Positions 9,010 through 17,675 are shown, counted from the first letter of the stretch. The stretch is DNA of 64,000 bases from Acidocella sp. (GCA_029077825.1 JAQNCT010000002.1:52710-116709), one strand, 5' to 3'. The notes: generated by a model not told the origin, from the sequence alone. Program-made: numbers and translations.

Positions 9010-9768
9010 TCAGGCCTTCAGCGTATCGATCAGATCAATCATGAATTCGGTATCCTCCTGGGTCAGTGCCTCCCAGCCCTGAAACCCCAGTGATTCCAGC
9101 ACTGAGGCGCCATTGCGCACGCTGGCCATGTTCTGCAACTGCGCGCGCAGCTTCGGCACCAGATCGCTCAGCCGTGGCCCGGCGATCAGCACATGCTGGA
9201 TGTCAGAAATCTGGCTGGTCACCAGCGGGCGCAATTCCCGGCGAATGGCGTTGGAGAATTCATTCCAGGTGTCTTTCGGGAAAAAACCGATATCCGCCCC
9301 ATTGGTCATCAGCGCCTTGGCGATCAGAATATAATTATCCACCACCACCGGAACGATGTTGGCTTTTCCCAGATCAGCCGATTCCAGCATGATCATGCCG
9401 ATCAGATTAATATGCTCGTCATTGGTATAAGCCACCCGGGTCTGCGGCTTGAGATCTTCCACGCTCTGCGCCGGGCTGCCCACCGCCACTGCGATGATAC
9501 ACTCATCCGTAACACCTTGCGCCCGCGCCACCGGTGTAAAGTTTTTTTCACGCACCAGCATCGTGGCATCCAGCGGGTTGGCGTAGATCAGATCCACCTT
9601 GTCAGCCCGGATCGCCGCCCGCTGCGTCTCAAAATCATTATACATTTCGCAGTGAAAATGCATCTCAAGGCTGCGCTGCAACCAGGTATTGAACACATAC
9701 CAACCCACCAGCCGCGCCGGCGTAAAATCCGGGCTGACTGTCATCTGATAAACCGTCTCATCGCTCAT
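9010..9768 (-). CDS. PhnD-like substrate-binding protein without signal peptide
   Basis: A 252-residue protein with the type 2 periplasmic-binding fold of the PhnD/phosphonate-binding family: the DFTPARLVGWYVFN opening, a DLIYANPLDATMLV segment where the ligand loop lies, and the VVVDNYILIAKALMTNGADIGFFPKD segment typical of the second lobe. There is no signal peptide, so it should stay in the cytoplasm, unlike transport PhnD proteins, and no ABC permease or ATPase is nearby. Its ATG overlaps the stop of the PAS gene in ATGA. A sensory rather than transport role is inferred from this pairing. The ligand is unknown. Confidence 0.75.
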   Translation of the reverse strand: MSDETVYQMTVSPDFTPARLVGWYVFNTWLQRSLEMHFHCEMYNDFETQRAAIRADKVDLIYANPLDATMLVREKNFTPVARAQGVTDECIIAVAVGSPAQSVEDLKPQTRVAYTNDEHINLIGMIMLESADLGKANIVPVVVDNYILIAKALMTNGADIGFFPKDTWNEFSNAIRRELRPLVTSQISDIQHVLIAGPRLSDLVPKLRAQLQNMASVRNGASVLESLGFQGWEALTQEDTEFMIDLIDTLKA

Positions 9769-10277
9769 TGGGTTGGCCCTTCCCAGCGTGAACCTTCACC
9801 GGCCTTTAGGGTTTGATAGAGGGCGATCGAGGATTTGATCTTTTCACGTGATGGCTTGCGCCGCACTGAGGTAAAACCTACCACCTGACCTTGCCGGATA
9901 TTGGGTATCACCGTCGCATAGACCCAGTAAAACCGGCCATCCTTGCGCAGATTCTTCACATAGCCATGCCAAATTTTGCAAGCCGCCACATCATCCCACA
10001 GCCCCTTGAAGGCCAGCGTCGGCATGTCCGGGTGCCGCAGGATAGAATGCGCCGCCCCGGTTAGTTCTGCTTTGCTGTAGCCGGACATTTCCACGAATGA
10101 CTGGTTACAATGGGTGATGATCCCCTTGGTGTCGGTGCGAGAGACGATCAACCGGCCATCGGGAAATGGCACCTCCTCGTCAGTGACCAGCAGATGCCGC
10201 GCCCCTTCCTCATACAACATTAAATCATAGCTGCGGTACGGTCCGGTTACATCCTGAGGCAACATCGGCTTGAGCAT
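9765..10277 (-). CDS. free-standing Aer-type PAS domain protein
   Basis: A 170-residue protein made almost entirely of one PAS domain. It closely resembles the FAD-binding PAS of the aerotaxis receptor Aer: a SRTDTKGIITHCNQSFVEMSGY start, the RHPDMP motif at 81-86 (flavin-contact region in Aer), a Trp near 103 and VKNLRKDGRFYWV at 107-119. It lacks the HAMP and chemotaxis signalling domains of Aer, and has no kinase or cyclase output. A GAAGGGA ribosome-binding site precedes the ATG. It is coupled by ATGA overlap to the PhnD-like gene, suggesting a redox-sensing pair. Flavin binding is inferred from the motif. Confidence 0.82.
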   Translation of the reverse strand: MLKPMLPQDVTGPYRSYDLMLYEEGARHLLVTDEEVPFPDGRLIVSRTDTKGIITHCNQSFVEMSGYSKAELTGAAHSILRHPDMPTLAFKGLWDDVAACKIWHGYVKNLRKDGRFYWVYATVIPNIRQGQVVGFTSVRRKPSREKIKSSIALYQTLKAGEGSRWEGPTQ

Positions 10278-10384
10278 GCGGCAATCCCTTCGCGCTTAAA
10301 TCACAGATCGTCGCAACAAAACCCGTGCGCCAGCCAGAGGTGGTGCTACACCCAGCATGTCGAAATTCTGATCGAGACTCTTCC

Positions 10385-10398
10385 TTGACCTAAATTAA
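10385..10398. promoter_or_regulatory. FNR/CRP-like dyad 1
   Basis: The 14-base sequence TTGACCTAAATTAA matches the FNR consensus TTGAT-N4-ATCAA at eight of ten defined positions. It is centred 37 bases from a better dyad to its right. Assigned by motif only; FNR, FnrL and FixK proteins share this consensus. Confidence 0.4.
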
Positions 10399-10421
10399 GG
10401 ACCATTCGCGGCATTCGCGCA

Positions 10422-10435
10422 TTGAGTTAGATCAA
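10422..10435. promoter_or_regulatory. FNR/CRP-like dyad 2
   Basis: The 14-base sequence TTGAGTTAGATCAA matches the FNR/FixK consensus TTGAT-N4-ATCAA at nine of ten defined positions. It lies about 145 bases upstream of the PAS gene start and about 230 bases upstream of nrdA, so which gene it serves cannot be told without transcription starts. An oxygen-responsive regulator would suit the Aer-type PAS protein. Confidence 0.5.
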
Positions 10436-10666
10436 ATACACCTTGAAGCCTTCGCCGCCATTTGGAGTCGAGCCAGCGCGCGGCGTTATTGCGTCATGTC
10501 GCACAAGAACGTAATATGAACATTCATGTTGCGCTGCGGTGACAGCCTGTTAAAAATCGAGGCGGGAATCGTAGTTAGAAAAAAATTTAAACCATGATGT
10601 GGTATTCAATTGATAAAATCTCCCCAACATGTAGTGTAGAGCTCCAATGAACAATCGAGGTCGGCG

Positions 10667-12547
10667 ATGAATATGATGTCCAAAAATGAAGCCGTCATGC
10701 TGGATGATACCATCCAGATGCCGGGCCGCTTCCAGGTTCAGGTTGATAGGTCACGCGATGCGCTGCTGACCGACTTCGGGCGCGCCACACTCGATGACCG
10801 CTACTTATTGCCTGGCGAAGGTTATCAGGATTTGTTCGCGCGCGTTGCTTCCTACTATGGCGACAATGCCGCTCATGCGCAGCGGATTTATGACTACATG
10901 AGCAAAATGTGGTTCATGCCCTCCACACCGGTGCTCTCAAATGGTGGCACTGACCGCGGGTTGCCCATTTCCTGCTTTTTGAACGAAACCTCTGACAGTC
11001 TGGAGGGCATCGTCGGCCTCTGGAACGAAAATGTCTGGCTGGCTTCTAAAGGCGGCGGCATAGGCTCCTATTGGGGTAATTTGCGTTCGATCGGCGAAAA
11101 AGTCGGCCAGAACGGTAAAACCTCCGGCGTGGTGCCATTCATCCGGGTAATGGACAGCCTTACCCTGGCCATCAGCCAAGGCTCGCTGCGCCGTGGCTCA
11201 GCCGCGGTGTATCTGCCAGTGTGGCACCCCGAAATCGAAGAATTCATCGAAATCCGCCGCCCTACCGGCGGTGACCCAAACCGCAAGGCGCTGAATTTGC
11301 ACCACGGCATCCTTCTTTCGGATGCCTTCATGCGCGCCGTGGAGACCGATTCCGACTGGATGCTGACCTCACCGAAGGACCGCGCTCATGTTCGCACCAT
11401 CTCAGCCCGCGCTTTATGGGTGCGCATCCTCACCGCGCGGATTGAGACTGGCGAGCCGTATCTGATTTTCTCCGACCATGTGAACAACGCCCGCCCCGAG
11501 CATCACAAGCTGGCCGGCCTGGAAGTGAAAACCTCGAACCTCTGCGCCGAAATCACCTTGCCGACCGGGCTTGACCAACATGGCAAGCAGCGCACCGCCG
11601 TGTGCTGCTTGTCCTCGCTCAACCTCGAATACTGGTTCGAATGGCACAAGAACGAGCAATTCATCGAAGACGCCATGCGCTTCCTTGATAACGTATTGCA
11701 AGATTTCATCGATAAAGCGCCTGATTCCATGGAAAAGGCTAAATACGCCGCGATGCGTGAGCGCTCAGTGGGCTTGGGTGTCATGGGCTATCATTCATTT
11801 TTGCAGGACCAGAATATTCCGTTCGAGAGCGTTATGGCGAAAGTCTGGAATACTAAAATGTTCAAGCACATACGCGCCGGTGCTGATGCTGCATCTAAGA
11901 AGCTAGCCGCCGAGCGTGGCGCTTGCCCGGATGCCGCCGACTACGGTATTAACGAGCGTTTCTCCTATAAAATCGCCATCGCCCCAACCGCCTCAATCTC
12001 GATCATCACCGGCAACACTTCACCCGGCATTGAGCCGATCGCGGCCAACGTATTTTTGCAAAAAACCCTCTCCGGCAGCTTCTCAGTGCGCAACCGGCCC
12101 TTGCAAAAGCTGCTGGAAAAATATGGCCGTGACGATGAGGAAACCTGGTCCTCCATCACCACCACCAAGGGCAGCGTGCAGCATCTGGATTTCCTTAACC
12201 AGCATGAGAAAGATGTTTATAAAACGGCGTTCGAACTCGACCAGCGCTGGATCATCGAACATGCCGCCGACCGTGCGCCTTTTATCTGCCAGAGCCAATC
12301 CATCAATGTGTTCGTGCCGGCCAATGTGAACAAGCGCGATCTGCACCAGATTCATTATCAGGCCTGGAAGAAAGGCGTTAAGTCGCTGTACTACTGCCGC
12401 TCACTCTCGATCCAACGTGCCGATACTGTTTCAGAGAAAGCCGTCCGTCCTGATGAATTCACCGGCATCACGCCCATCAATGACGGCGCCGCCCCCCGGC
12501 CTCTCGCCGCCTCAGCCGATTACGAGGAATGCCTGTCCTGCCAGTAA
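10667..12547 (+). CDS. nrdA: ribonucleoside-diphosphate reductase class I, alpha subunit
   Basis: A 626-residue catalytic subunit that reduces ribonucleoside diphosphates. Key residues are visible: the active-site N291, C293 and E295 (SNLCAEI), a redox-partner Cys103 (ISCFLNET), a second redox cysteine in CCLSSLNL near residue 315, and a C-terminal tail ECLSCQ for thioredoxin/glutaredoxin exchange. The N-terminal ATP-cone domain (about 90 residues) that gives overall activity control in E. coli NrdA is absent: the protein moves within about 25 residues into the helical domain. GAGG lies six bases before the ATG. nrdB follows 63 bases later. Confidence 0.95.
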   Translation: MNMMSKNEAVMLDDTIQMPGRFQVQVDRSRDALLTDFGRATLDDRYLLPGEGYQDLFARVASYYGDNAAHAQRIYDYMSKMWFMPSTPVLSNGGTDRGLPISCFLNETSDSLEGIVGLWNENVWLASKGGGIGSYWGNLRSIGEKVGQNGKTSGVVPFIRVMDSLTLAISQGSLRRGSAAVYLPVWHPEIEEFIEIRRPTGGDPNRKALNLHHGILLSDAFMRAVETDSDWMLTSPKDRAHVRTISARALWVRILTARIETGEPYLIFSDHVNNARPEHHKLAGLEVKTSNLCAEITLPTGLDQHGKQRTAVCCLSSLNLEYWFEWHKNEQFIEDAMRFLDNVLQDFIDKAPDSMEKAKYAAMRERSVGLGVMGYHSFLQDQNIPFESVMAKVWNTKMFKHIRAGADAASKKLAAERGACPDAADYGINERFSYKIAIAPTASISIITGNTSPGIEPIAANVFLQKTLSGSFSVRNRPLQKLLEKYGRDDEETWSSITTTKGSVQHLDFLNQHEKDVYKTAFELDQRWIIEHAADRAPFICQSQSINVFVPANVNKRDLHQIHYQAWKKGVKSLYYCRSLSIQRADTVSEKAVRPDEFTGITPINDGAAPRPLAASADYEECLSCQ

Positions 12548-12610
12548 TTTAGTCCTTGTCTGTCTCGCGCAAGCGAGTTTCCTCCCTCTCTCATGCCTAA
12601 GGCTATTTTG

Positions 12611-13651
12611 ATGAGCGCTCATACGACCCCTGACCAATACCCCGTGAAGCTTGATCTCCTCACCGAGAACCCAGTTTACAAGCCATTTCGTTACCCTTGG
12701 GCCTACGAAGCCTGGCTCACCCAGCAGCGTGTGCATTGGCTGCCAGAAGAAGTGCCTCTGGCTGATGATGTTAAAGATTGGCACAAAAACCTGACCGGGC
12801 CGGAGCGCAATTTGCTCACCCAGATATTCCGCTTTTTCACGCAAGCGGATGTTGAGGTGAATAACTGCTACATGAAGCACTACAGCAACGTGTTCAAACC
12901 AACCGAAGTCCTGATGATGCTCTCGGCATTTTCAAACATCGAGACCGTGCATATCGCGGCCTACTCACATCTGCTCGATACCGTGGGCATGCCCGAGGTC
13001 GAATATACCGCTTTCCTGAAATATAAGGAAATGAAGGACAAGTACGACTATATGCATGCCTTCAGCATGGATAATAAGCACAATATTGCCAAAACCCTGG
13101 CGGCGTTCGGTGCCTTCACCGAAGGCCTGCAATTATTCGCTTCCTTCGCCATTCTGCTGAATTTTCCGCGCTTCAACAAAATGAAGGGCATGGGCCAGAT
13201 TATCACCTGGTCGGTGCGCGATGAATCGCTGCATTGCGAGTCGATCATCAAATTGTTCCGTACCTTCGTGCAGGAAAACCCTGAGATCTGGACCGAGGAA
13301 TTGCGCCGGGAACTCTACCTCACCTGCGCGACCATCGTTGACCATGAAGACGCCTTCATCGACCTCGCCTTTGAACTTGGTGCTGTAGAAGGTCTCACCG
13401 CCGAGGGGGTAAAGCGCTATATCCGCTACATTGCCGACCGCCGGTTGACCCAGCTAGGGCTGAACGTGCTGTTCCACGTTGATAAAAACCCTCTGCCCTG
13501 GCTCGATGAGATGCTGAACGCGGTAGAGCATGCAAACTTCTTTGAAAGCCGCTCAACCGAATACAGCAAGGCTTCAACCACCGGTACGTGGGAAAATGCT
13601 TTCTCGGATTTTGAGACGGTTGAACCGGCGAATATCCTGCCTGCCGAGTGA
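12611..13651 (+). CDS. nrdB: ribonucleoside-diphosphate reductase class I, beta subunit
   Basis: A 346-residue ferritin-like subunit that generates the radical for NrdA. The metal ligands and radical tyrosine are in place: E111-T-V-H114 followed by Y118 (ETVHIAAY), and a later DESLHCE motif carrying Glu and His ligands. The first ligand position reads QAD, so Asp. Presence of Tyr118 argues against the tyrosine-less class Ic (Mn/Fe) type. I chose the ATG at 12611, which has TAAGG seven bases upstream, rather than the ATG at 12593. There is no ATP-cone at its N-terminus either. Confidence 0.95.
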   Translation: MSAHTTPDQYPVKLDLLTENPVYKPFRYPWAYEAWLTQQRVHWLPEEVPLADDVKDWHKNLTGPERNLLTQIFRFFTQADVEVNNCYMKHYSNVFKPTEVLMMLSAFSNIETVHIAAYSHLLDTVGMPEVEYTAFLKYKEMKDKYDYMHAFSMDNKHNIAKTLAAFGAFTEGLQLFASFAILLNFPRFNKMKGMGQIITWSVRDESLHCESIIKLFRTFVQENPEIWTEELRRELYLTCATIVDHEDAFIDLAFELGAVEGLTAEGVKRYIRYIADRRLTQLGLNVLFHVDKNPLPWLDEMLNAVEHANFFESRSTEYSKASTTGTWENAFSDFETVEPANILPAE

Positions 13652-13716
13652 TTACGCTAACCCGGTCCAGCGCTATGCTTACAGCAGAGGCTGGATTTTA
13701 TGGGTTCTGTTAAAAT

Positions 13717-13801
13717 CGTGAAACCATGGCATACCGCTTGCTGCTAAAAAATGTCCAATTCGTCATTTTCCAAGAATGTTGTAACATGCCATGGTTTCGC
13801 G
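13717..13801. repeat. inverted repeat downstream of nrdB
   Basis: Two arms of 16 bases (13717-13732 and 13786-13801), reading CGTGAAACCATGGCAT and its inverse with one mismatch, are separated by 53 bases. The seven-base word ATACCGC follows the left arm almost directly, and its complement GCGGTAT follows the right arm, giving a partly permuted arrangement. Each arm contains the palindrome ATGCCATGG/CCATGGCAT core. There is no T-run, so it is not a simple terminator. It could be a protein-binding site pair or a remnant of a small mobile repeat. Confidence 0.55.
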
Positions 13802-13893
13802 GTATGGACTTATTTATGCTGAATTTTTTGTGAGCTTTTGACGATCGCCTACCAGTTACGTGGGAGCCAGAAAATCGGAATGGGATAACATAC

Positions 13894-14172
13894 GTGAGTG
13901 AAAGTGACTTTTCGGGCATAGATTTCTCAAGGCAGGGCGGAGGTCCTCCCCGTTATAGTCGGCGTTTGTCCGATAAAATCCTCATCGCCTTCCACCATGC
14001 CTGCGATCAGGCCGATTATGAGATCGCCGAACAATTGCTATTTATTCTCGAGAACATGCTCACCCGGCGTGCCGTCTCGCCTGATACCAATCGTCGTAAG
14101 AGCATTGAGAGTTTGGTAGCGGCACATGAGCGTCTTTGGCATTTACGCCACCCGGAAAAAAGCTTCGGCTGA
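13894..14172 (+). CDS. small conserved alphaproteobacterial protein of unknown function
   Basis: A 92-residue protein starting at GTG. The first 25 residues are Ser/Gly/Arg-rich and look disordered. Residues 26-88 form an apparently all-helical domain, SDKILIAFHHACDQADYEIAEQLLFILE, then an ML-TRR segment and LVAAHERLWHLRHP. I recognise this pattern as a conserved uncharacterised family in alphaproteobacteria but know no function for it. The helical pairs resemble a TPR-like unit. The ribosome-binding site is weak. It stands alone downstream of nrdB, with the SDR gene convergent to it. Confidence 0.7.
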   Translation: MSESDFSGIDFSRQGGGPPRYSRRLSDKILIAFHHACDQADYEIAEQLLFILENMLTRRAVSPDTNRRKSIESLVAAHERLWHLRHPEKSFG

Positions 14173-14183
14173 AACGAAGCTAT

Positions 14184-14951
14184 TCACCATTTGGTGGAGC
14201 GCCCCACCAGCGAAAAATATAGCGGCGCCGGTAAAATCCGTAAAATCCGCAGTGGCCACGCCAGTCCGCCAGGGAATGCGATCAGGAATCGCCCGTTATC
14301 GAGCCCTTCCAAAATGGCTTTGGCTGCGTCCTCCACCGCCATTAAAAAAGGCATTGGAAATTGGTTCTTGTCGGTCAATGGCGTTTTTACAAACCCCGGT
14401 AGAATGACTGACAGCGCGACATTGGCCCGGTCCAGATCAAACTTCAGGCTCTGCGCCATTGCCAGCAAACCAGCTTTGGTGGTGCTGTAGGTTACCGCTC
14501 CCGGCAACCCGGCCAGCCCTGCCAATGAACTGACAATGCCAATTTGCCCGCGTTTGGCCGCCAACATGGCAGGCATCACCGCCGCCAGACAGTTGGCAGT
14601 GCCCAACAGATTCACATCGACTTGCGTTTTGAAAGTCGCCACGTCAAAATCAGGGGCGGTATCGCGGGTATAGGTTCCGGCATTCAGTACCGCCCGCACA
14701 ATCGCCCGGCCCGACTCGGCCTCAATTTTTTGCACGCCAGCCTGAACACCTGCCTGGTCAGTCACATCCAAGGGTGCCACAATCATCTGGCCCGGATGCG
14801 CATCAGCAAGGCTTTGTAATTCCGCCGCCCGGCGTGCCGAAACCGCTACGATCCAGCCCTCCTTTGCCAGTTGCACCGCCAATTCCCGGCCAATGCCGCT
14901 GGAAGCCCCGGTCACCCAAGCAATGCCGTCAGCCGGTGTTGGAATTTTCAT
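14184..14951 (-). CDS. short-chain dehydrogenase/reductase
   Basis: A 255-residue classical SDR oxidoreductase. It has the nucleotide-binding TGASSGIG loop at residues 14-21, an LNAG-type motif (VLNAGTY) near 94, SSLAGLAGLPG with the catalytic Ser, and YSTTKAG with the catalytic Tyr and Lys at about 157-161. An Arg-Arg pair after the second strand (SARRAAEL) suggests NADP(H) preference. The ATG at 14951 has a GGAGAGGCGGG stretch upstream; the longer start at 14993 adds 14 unlikely residues. A hydrophobic C-terminal part (LPAPLYFSLVG) might touch the membrane. The substrate is unknown. Confidence 0.85.
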   Translation of the reverse strand: MKIPTPADGIAWVTGASSGIGRELAVQLAKEGWIVAVSARRAAELQSLADAHPGQMIVAPLDVTDQAGVQAGVQKIEAESGRAIVRAVLNAGTYTRDTAPDFDVATFKTQVDVNLLGTANCLAAVMPAMLAAKRGQIGIVSSLAGLAGLPGAVTYSTTKAGLLAMAQSLKFDLDRANVALSVILPGFVKTPLTDKNQFPMPFLMAVEDAAKAILEGLDNGRFLIAFPGGLAWPLRILRILPAPLYFSLVGRSTKW

Positions 14952-15008
14952 GGTCCCGCCTCTCCTTGGTTCAGCATGTTCATCAACCGGCAATCCATGT
15001 GCCTTGGA

Positions 15009-15653
15009 TCACGCGATAATTTTTTCGTAGGTTTCATCGCCGCTGTAGTGAAACTCCAGGCCTGACCAACTATCGCTCTGATTATACCAAACGCTCAACC
15101 GCAGCTTGCCGGTTAGGTCAAAGCGTTGCGCGGTGATGAACCCGCCTTCAGCCGTGGGCAGCTTGTTCCAGCCCGGTGAATTCACCGCCGCCGGGTAAGT
15201 GTGCGCGGTCTGGATGTTGAGGATTGTACCCGACATGAACTGCTTGTTCCAATAGGTTAGCGGCAAGGTATCCGGCGGGCTGAGGTAGGTCGGCATGTTT
15301 TTTTCGGGATTATCGTGGTTGGTGCCGGTCACCTCATAACCAGCGGCGGTTTTCTGCGCGTGCACTGTCAGGACGTTACCATTTTCGATGATTTTACTCT
15401 CCAGGCTCTGGAACACGCCGCCGGACCATTTTTCAACCGCTTGCAACTTGTAACGAAATACCGGGATCACTGTCAGCTTCACCAGCAGCTGAATGGAGAC
15501 TTCAACGCTCAAATCATCCCCCGTCTGGGTGAAATTCAGATGGTGTTCACCGATCGGCGTGCCGTTGCGTAAAACTTTGAAGGCCATCTGTTTACCCGCC
15601 GGGATCGGCAGGGCAAAGGCGGCTGCGCTGAGTAGAAAACGCCGTCGGTCCAT
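15009..15653 (-). CDS. DUF6134 family secreted protein
   Basis: A 214-residue protein with an N-terminal export signal beginning MDRRRFLLSAAAFALP, whose arginine cluster resembles a Tat signal although not a perfect SRRxFLK. The rest is beta-rich with the pattern FKVLRNGTPIGEHHLNF, then W/Y-containing strands, matching the DUF6134 family. The function is not known. AGGAG lies eight bases before the ATG. It lies 57 bases upstream of the SDR gene on the same strand, so they may form a small operon. Confidence 0.72.
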   Translation of the reverse strand: MDRRRFLLSAAAFALPIPAGKQMAFKVLRNGTPIGEHHLNFTQTGDDLSVEVSIQLLVKLTVIPVFRYKLQAVEKWSGGVFQSLESKIIENGNVLTVHAQKTAAGYEVTGTNHDNPEKNMPTYLSPPDTLPLTYWNKQFMSGTILNIQTAHTYPAAVNSPGWNKLPTAEGGFITAQRFDLTGKLRLSVWYNQSDSWSGLEFHYSGDETYEKIIA

Positions 15654-15726
15654 TCAGTTTTCTCCTGTCTACACTTGACTGACAGATAGGGGCGACAGCG
15701 CGGTCATGCCATGGCACAATGTCGTT

Positions 15727-16248
15727 ATGCACCAGCTAATTCTCCTCCGGCACGCCAAAGCCGCCCGTCCCAGCCTTGAATTCAGTGACCATGACCGGCC
15801 GCTGACGCCGGAAGGCAAGCATGCCGCCGTTGCCATCGGACAGATGATGCGCAAGTCCGGACTGGTGCCTGATGTGGTGCTCGTCTCGTCGGCCTTACGC
15901 ACCCAGGAGACGCTTGATGCCCTGGAAGCCGCATCAGTCTGGGATGAGCGGCCCAATATTGACACGCTGCCAGGCCTTTATATGGCCACAGCCCGCCAGA
16001 TTCGCGATATTTTGCGCGATCTGCCTGAAACCATCCGCAGCGTGCTGGTCATTGGCCACAACCCAGGCATTCACGAATCTGCTCTCGGCCTCGCCGGTCC
16101 AGCCAGCGCCAAGCCGGAATTAAACCTGCTCAATGAGGGCTATCCCACCGCCAGCCTCGCGGAATTCCTCATCACCACCCCCTGGCACAAGATCGCGCCG
16201 GGCACCGCCACCTTGCAACGTTTCATCCGTCCCGTCGCTTTGCTCTAA
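15727..16248 (+). CDS. SixA-type histidine phosphatase
   Basis: A 173-residue histidine phosphatase (phosphoglycerate-mutase superfamily). The RHA motif (LLRHAKA, catalytic His at residue 9) opens the protein, followed by S-x-x-R-T (SSALRTQET) and a second catalytic His in VIGHNPGIHE near residue 109. Size and order fit SixA, which dephosphorylates phosphohistidine on HPt domains or the PTS protein NPr. The ATG at 15727 puts the RHG motif at the usual position; a start at 15706 adds seven residues. It is divergent from the DUF6134 gene, with 73 bases between them. Confidence 0.85.
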   Translation: MHQLILLRHAKAARPSLEFSDHDRPLTPEGKHAAVAIGQMMRKSGLVPDVVLVSSALRTQETLDALEAASVWDERPNIDTLPGLYMATARQIRDILRDLPETIRSVLVIGHNPGIHESALGLAGPASAKPELNLLNEGYPTASLAEFLITTPWHKIAPGTATLQRFIRPVALL

Positions 16249-16361
16249 TTGCTGCAGGCGCGAAGGTTGCTTTTCGCCATTCATGGGATTTAATAGGAAT
16301 GACAACGCAGCCTTCCTGGTAAACACGCACACCCCACAAATTATGCAGAGGTAACATCCGC

Positions 16362-17675
16362 ATGGCTCAAACGGCATCCAGCAAACAAGTCGGCAGCGCG
16401 ACCCTGACGCTCGGCAACAAGACCGCCACACTTCCGCTGCTCGGCGGCACCATGGGGCCAACGGTTGCGGATATTCGCAAAATTCAGGGCGATCTGGGTA
16501 TTTTTACCTTCGACCCCAGTTTCGGCGCCACTGCCTCCTGTGAAAGCGCGATCACCTATATCGACGGCGATGAGGGCATTCTGCTGTATCGCGGCTACCC
16601 GATCGAGCAATTGGCCGAGCATTCCACCTTCCTGGAAGTCGCCTATCTGCTGATGCGCGGCGAACTGCCAGATGCCGCGCAATTGGCCGAATTCTCCAAC
16701 GGCATCACCATGCACACCATGCTGCATGAGCAAATCCGCCGCTTCTGGGACGGTTTCCGGCGCGACGCGCATCCAATGGCGATGCTCTGCTCCGTCGTGG
16801 GTGCCATGTCAGCTTTCTATCCAGACAGCATCGACATTAACGACGCCCGCCAGCGCGAGATCAGCGCCTTCCGGATGATCGCCAAAATCCCCACCATCAC
16901 CGCCTGGGCGCATAAATACAACGCCGGCCAGCCCTTCATGTATCCCCGTAACGACCTCAACTACGCGGAAAACTTCCTGCACATGTTCCACGCGGTGCCG
17001 CCGCAAACCTACGTGCCAAACCCAATCCTCACCCGCGCGATGGACCGCATTTTTATCCTGCATGCCGACCATGAGCAAAACGCCTCGACCTCAACGGTGC
17101 GTCTGGCCGGCTCCACTGGGGCTAACCCGTTCGCCTGCATTGCCGCTGGCATCGCTTCGCTATGGGGCCCGGCACACGGTGGCGCCAATGAGGCCGTGCT
17201 GAAAATGCTTGCCGAAATCGGCCATAAGGATAACATCCCGGCCTTCATCAAGCAGGTGAAGGACAAGAATTCCAACATCAAGCTCATGGGTTTCGGCCAC
17301 CGGGTCTATAAAAATTTCGACCCGCGCGCCAAGATCATGCAAAAAACCTGCTATGAGGTACTGGGCGAGCTTGGCATCAAGAACGATCCGATGCTCGACC
17401 TCGCCATAGAGCTTGAGAAAATCGCCCTTGAAGACCCGTATTTTGTCGAGCGTAAACTGTACCCGAACGTCGATTTTTACTCGGGCATCATCCTGAAAGC
17501 CATGGGTTTCCCAACCACTATGTTCACCCCCATCTTCGCTCTGGCCCGCACCGTCGGCTGGGTCAGCCAATGGATGGAGATGATCGAAGATCCGCAACAA
17601 CGGATTGGCCGCCCAAGGCAAATTTACACCGGGGCCGTCACCCGCGATTATGTTCCAGTCGACAAGCGGGGTTGA
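16362..17675 (+). CDS. gltA: citrate synthase
   Basis: A 437-residue type II citrate synthase that condenses oxaloacetate and acetyl-CoA into the TCA cycle. Diagnostic stretches are present: [23 protein letters not shown] with catalytic His, [16 protein letters not shown] with the second His, [14 protein letters not shown], and the C-terminal RPRQIYTG block. Length matches the NADH-regulated hexameric enzymes of Gram-negative bacteria. AGAGGTAAC precedes the ATG. A good terminator follows the gene. acnA, the next enzyme of the cycle, lies 35 kb away at 52190. Confidence 0.97.
   Translation: MAQTASSKQVGSATLTLGNKTATLPLLGGTMGPTVADIRKIQGDLGIFTFDPSFGATASCESAITYIDGDEGILLYRGYPIEQLAEHSTFLEVAYLLMRGELPDAAQLAEFSNGITMHTMLHEQIRRFWDGFRRDAHPMAMLCSVVGAMSAFYPDSIDINDARQREISAFRMIAKIPTITAWAHKYNAGQPFMYPRNDLNYAENFLHMFHAVPPQTYVPNPILTRAMDRIFILHADHEQNASTSTVRLAGSTGANPFACIAAGIASLWGPAHGGANEAVLKMLAEIGHKDNIPAFIKQVKDKNSNIKLMGFGHRVYKNFDPRAKIMQKTCYEVLGELGIKNDPMLDLAIELEKIALEDPYFVERKLYPNVDFYSGIILKAMGFPTTMFTPIFALARTVGWVSQWMEMIEDPQQRIGRPRQIYTGAVTRDYVPVDKRG

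Larger units (their letters stand above)
10278..10666. promoter_or_regulatory. 389-base divergent intergenic region
   Basis: This is the longest gene-free stretch of the window. It separates the PAS/PhnD unit (leftward) from nrdAB (rightward) and must carry promoters for both. It is AT-richer towards nrdA. It holds two FNR-like dyads (annotated separately). The sequence about 10624-10639 (ending ACATGTAGTGT) only loosely resembles half of an NrdR box. I saw no small gene and no convincing cobalamin riboswitch (no B12 box). Confidence 0.6.

Noticed and set aside
10440..10660. Possible cobalamin riboswitch upstream of nrdA
   Set aside because: The GGGAA-containing stretch near 10565 lacks a B12 box and the conserved core, so no riboswitch is called.
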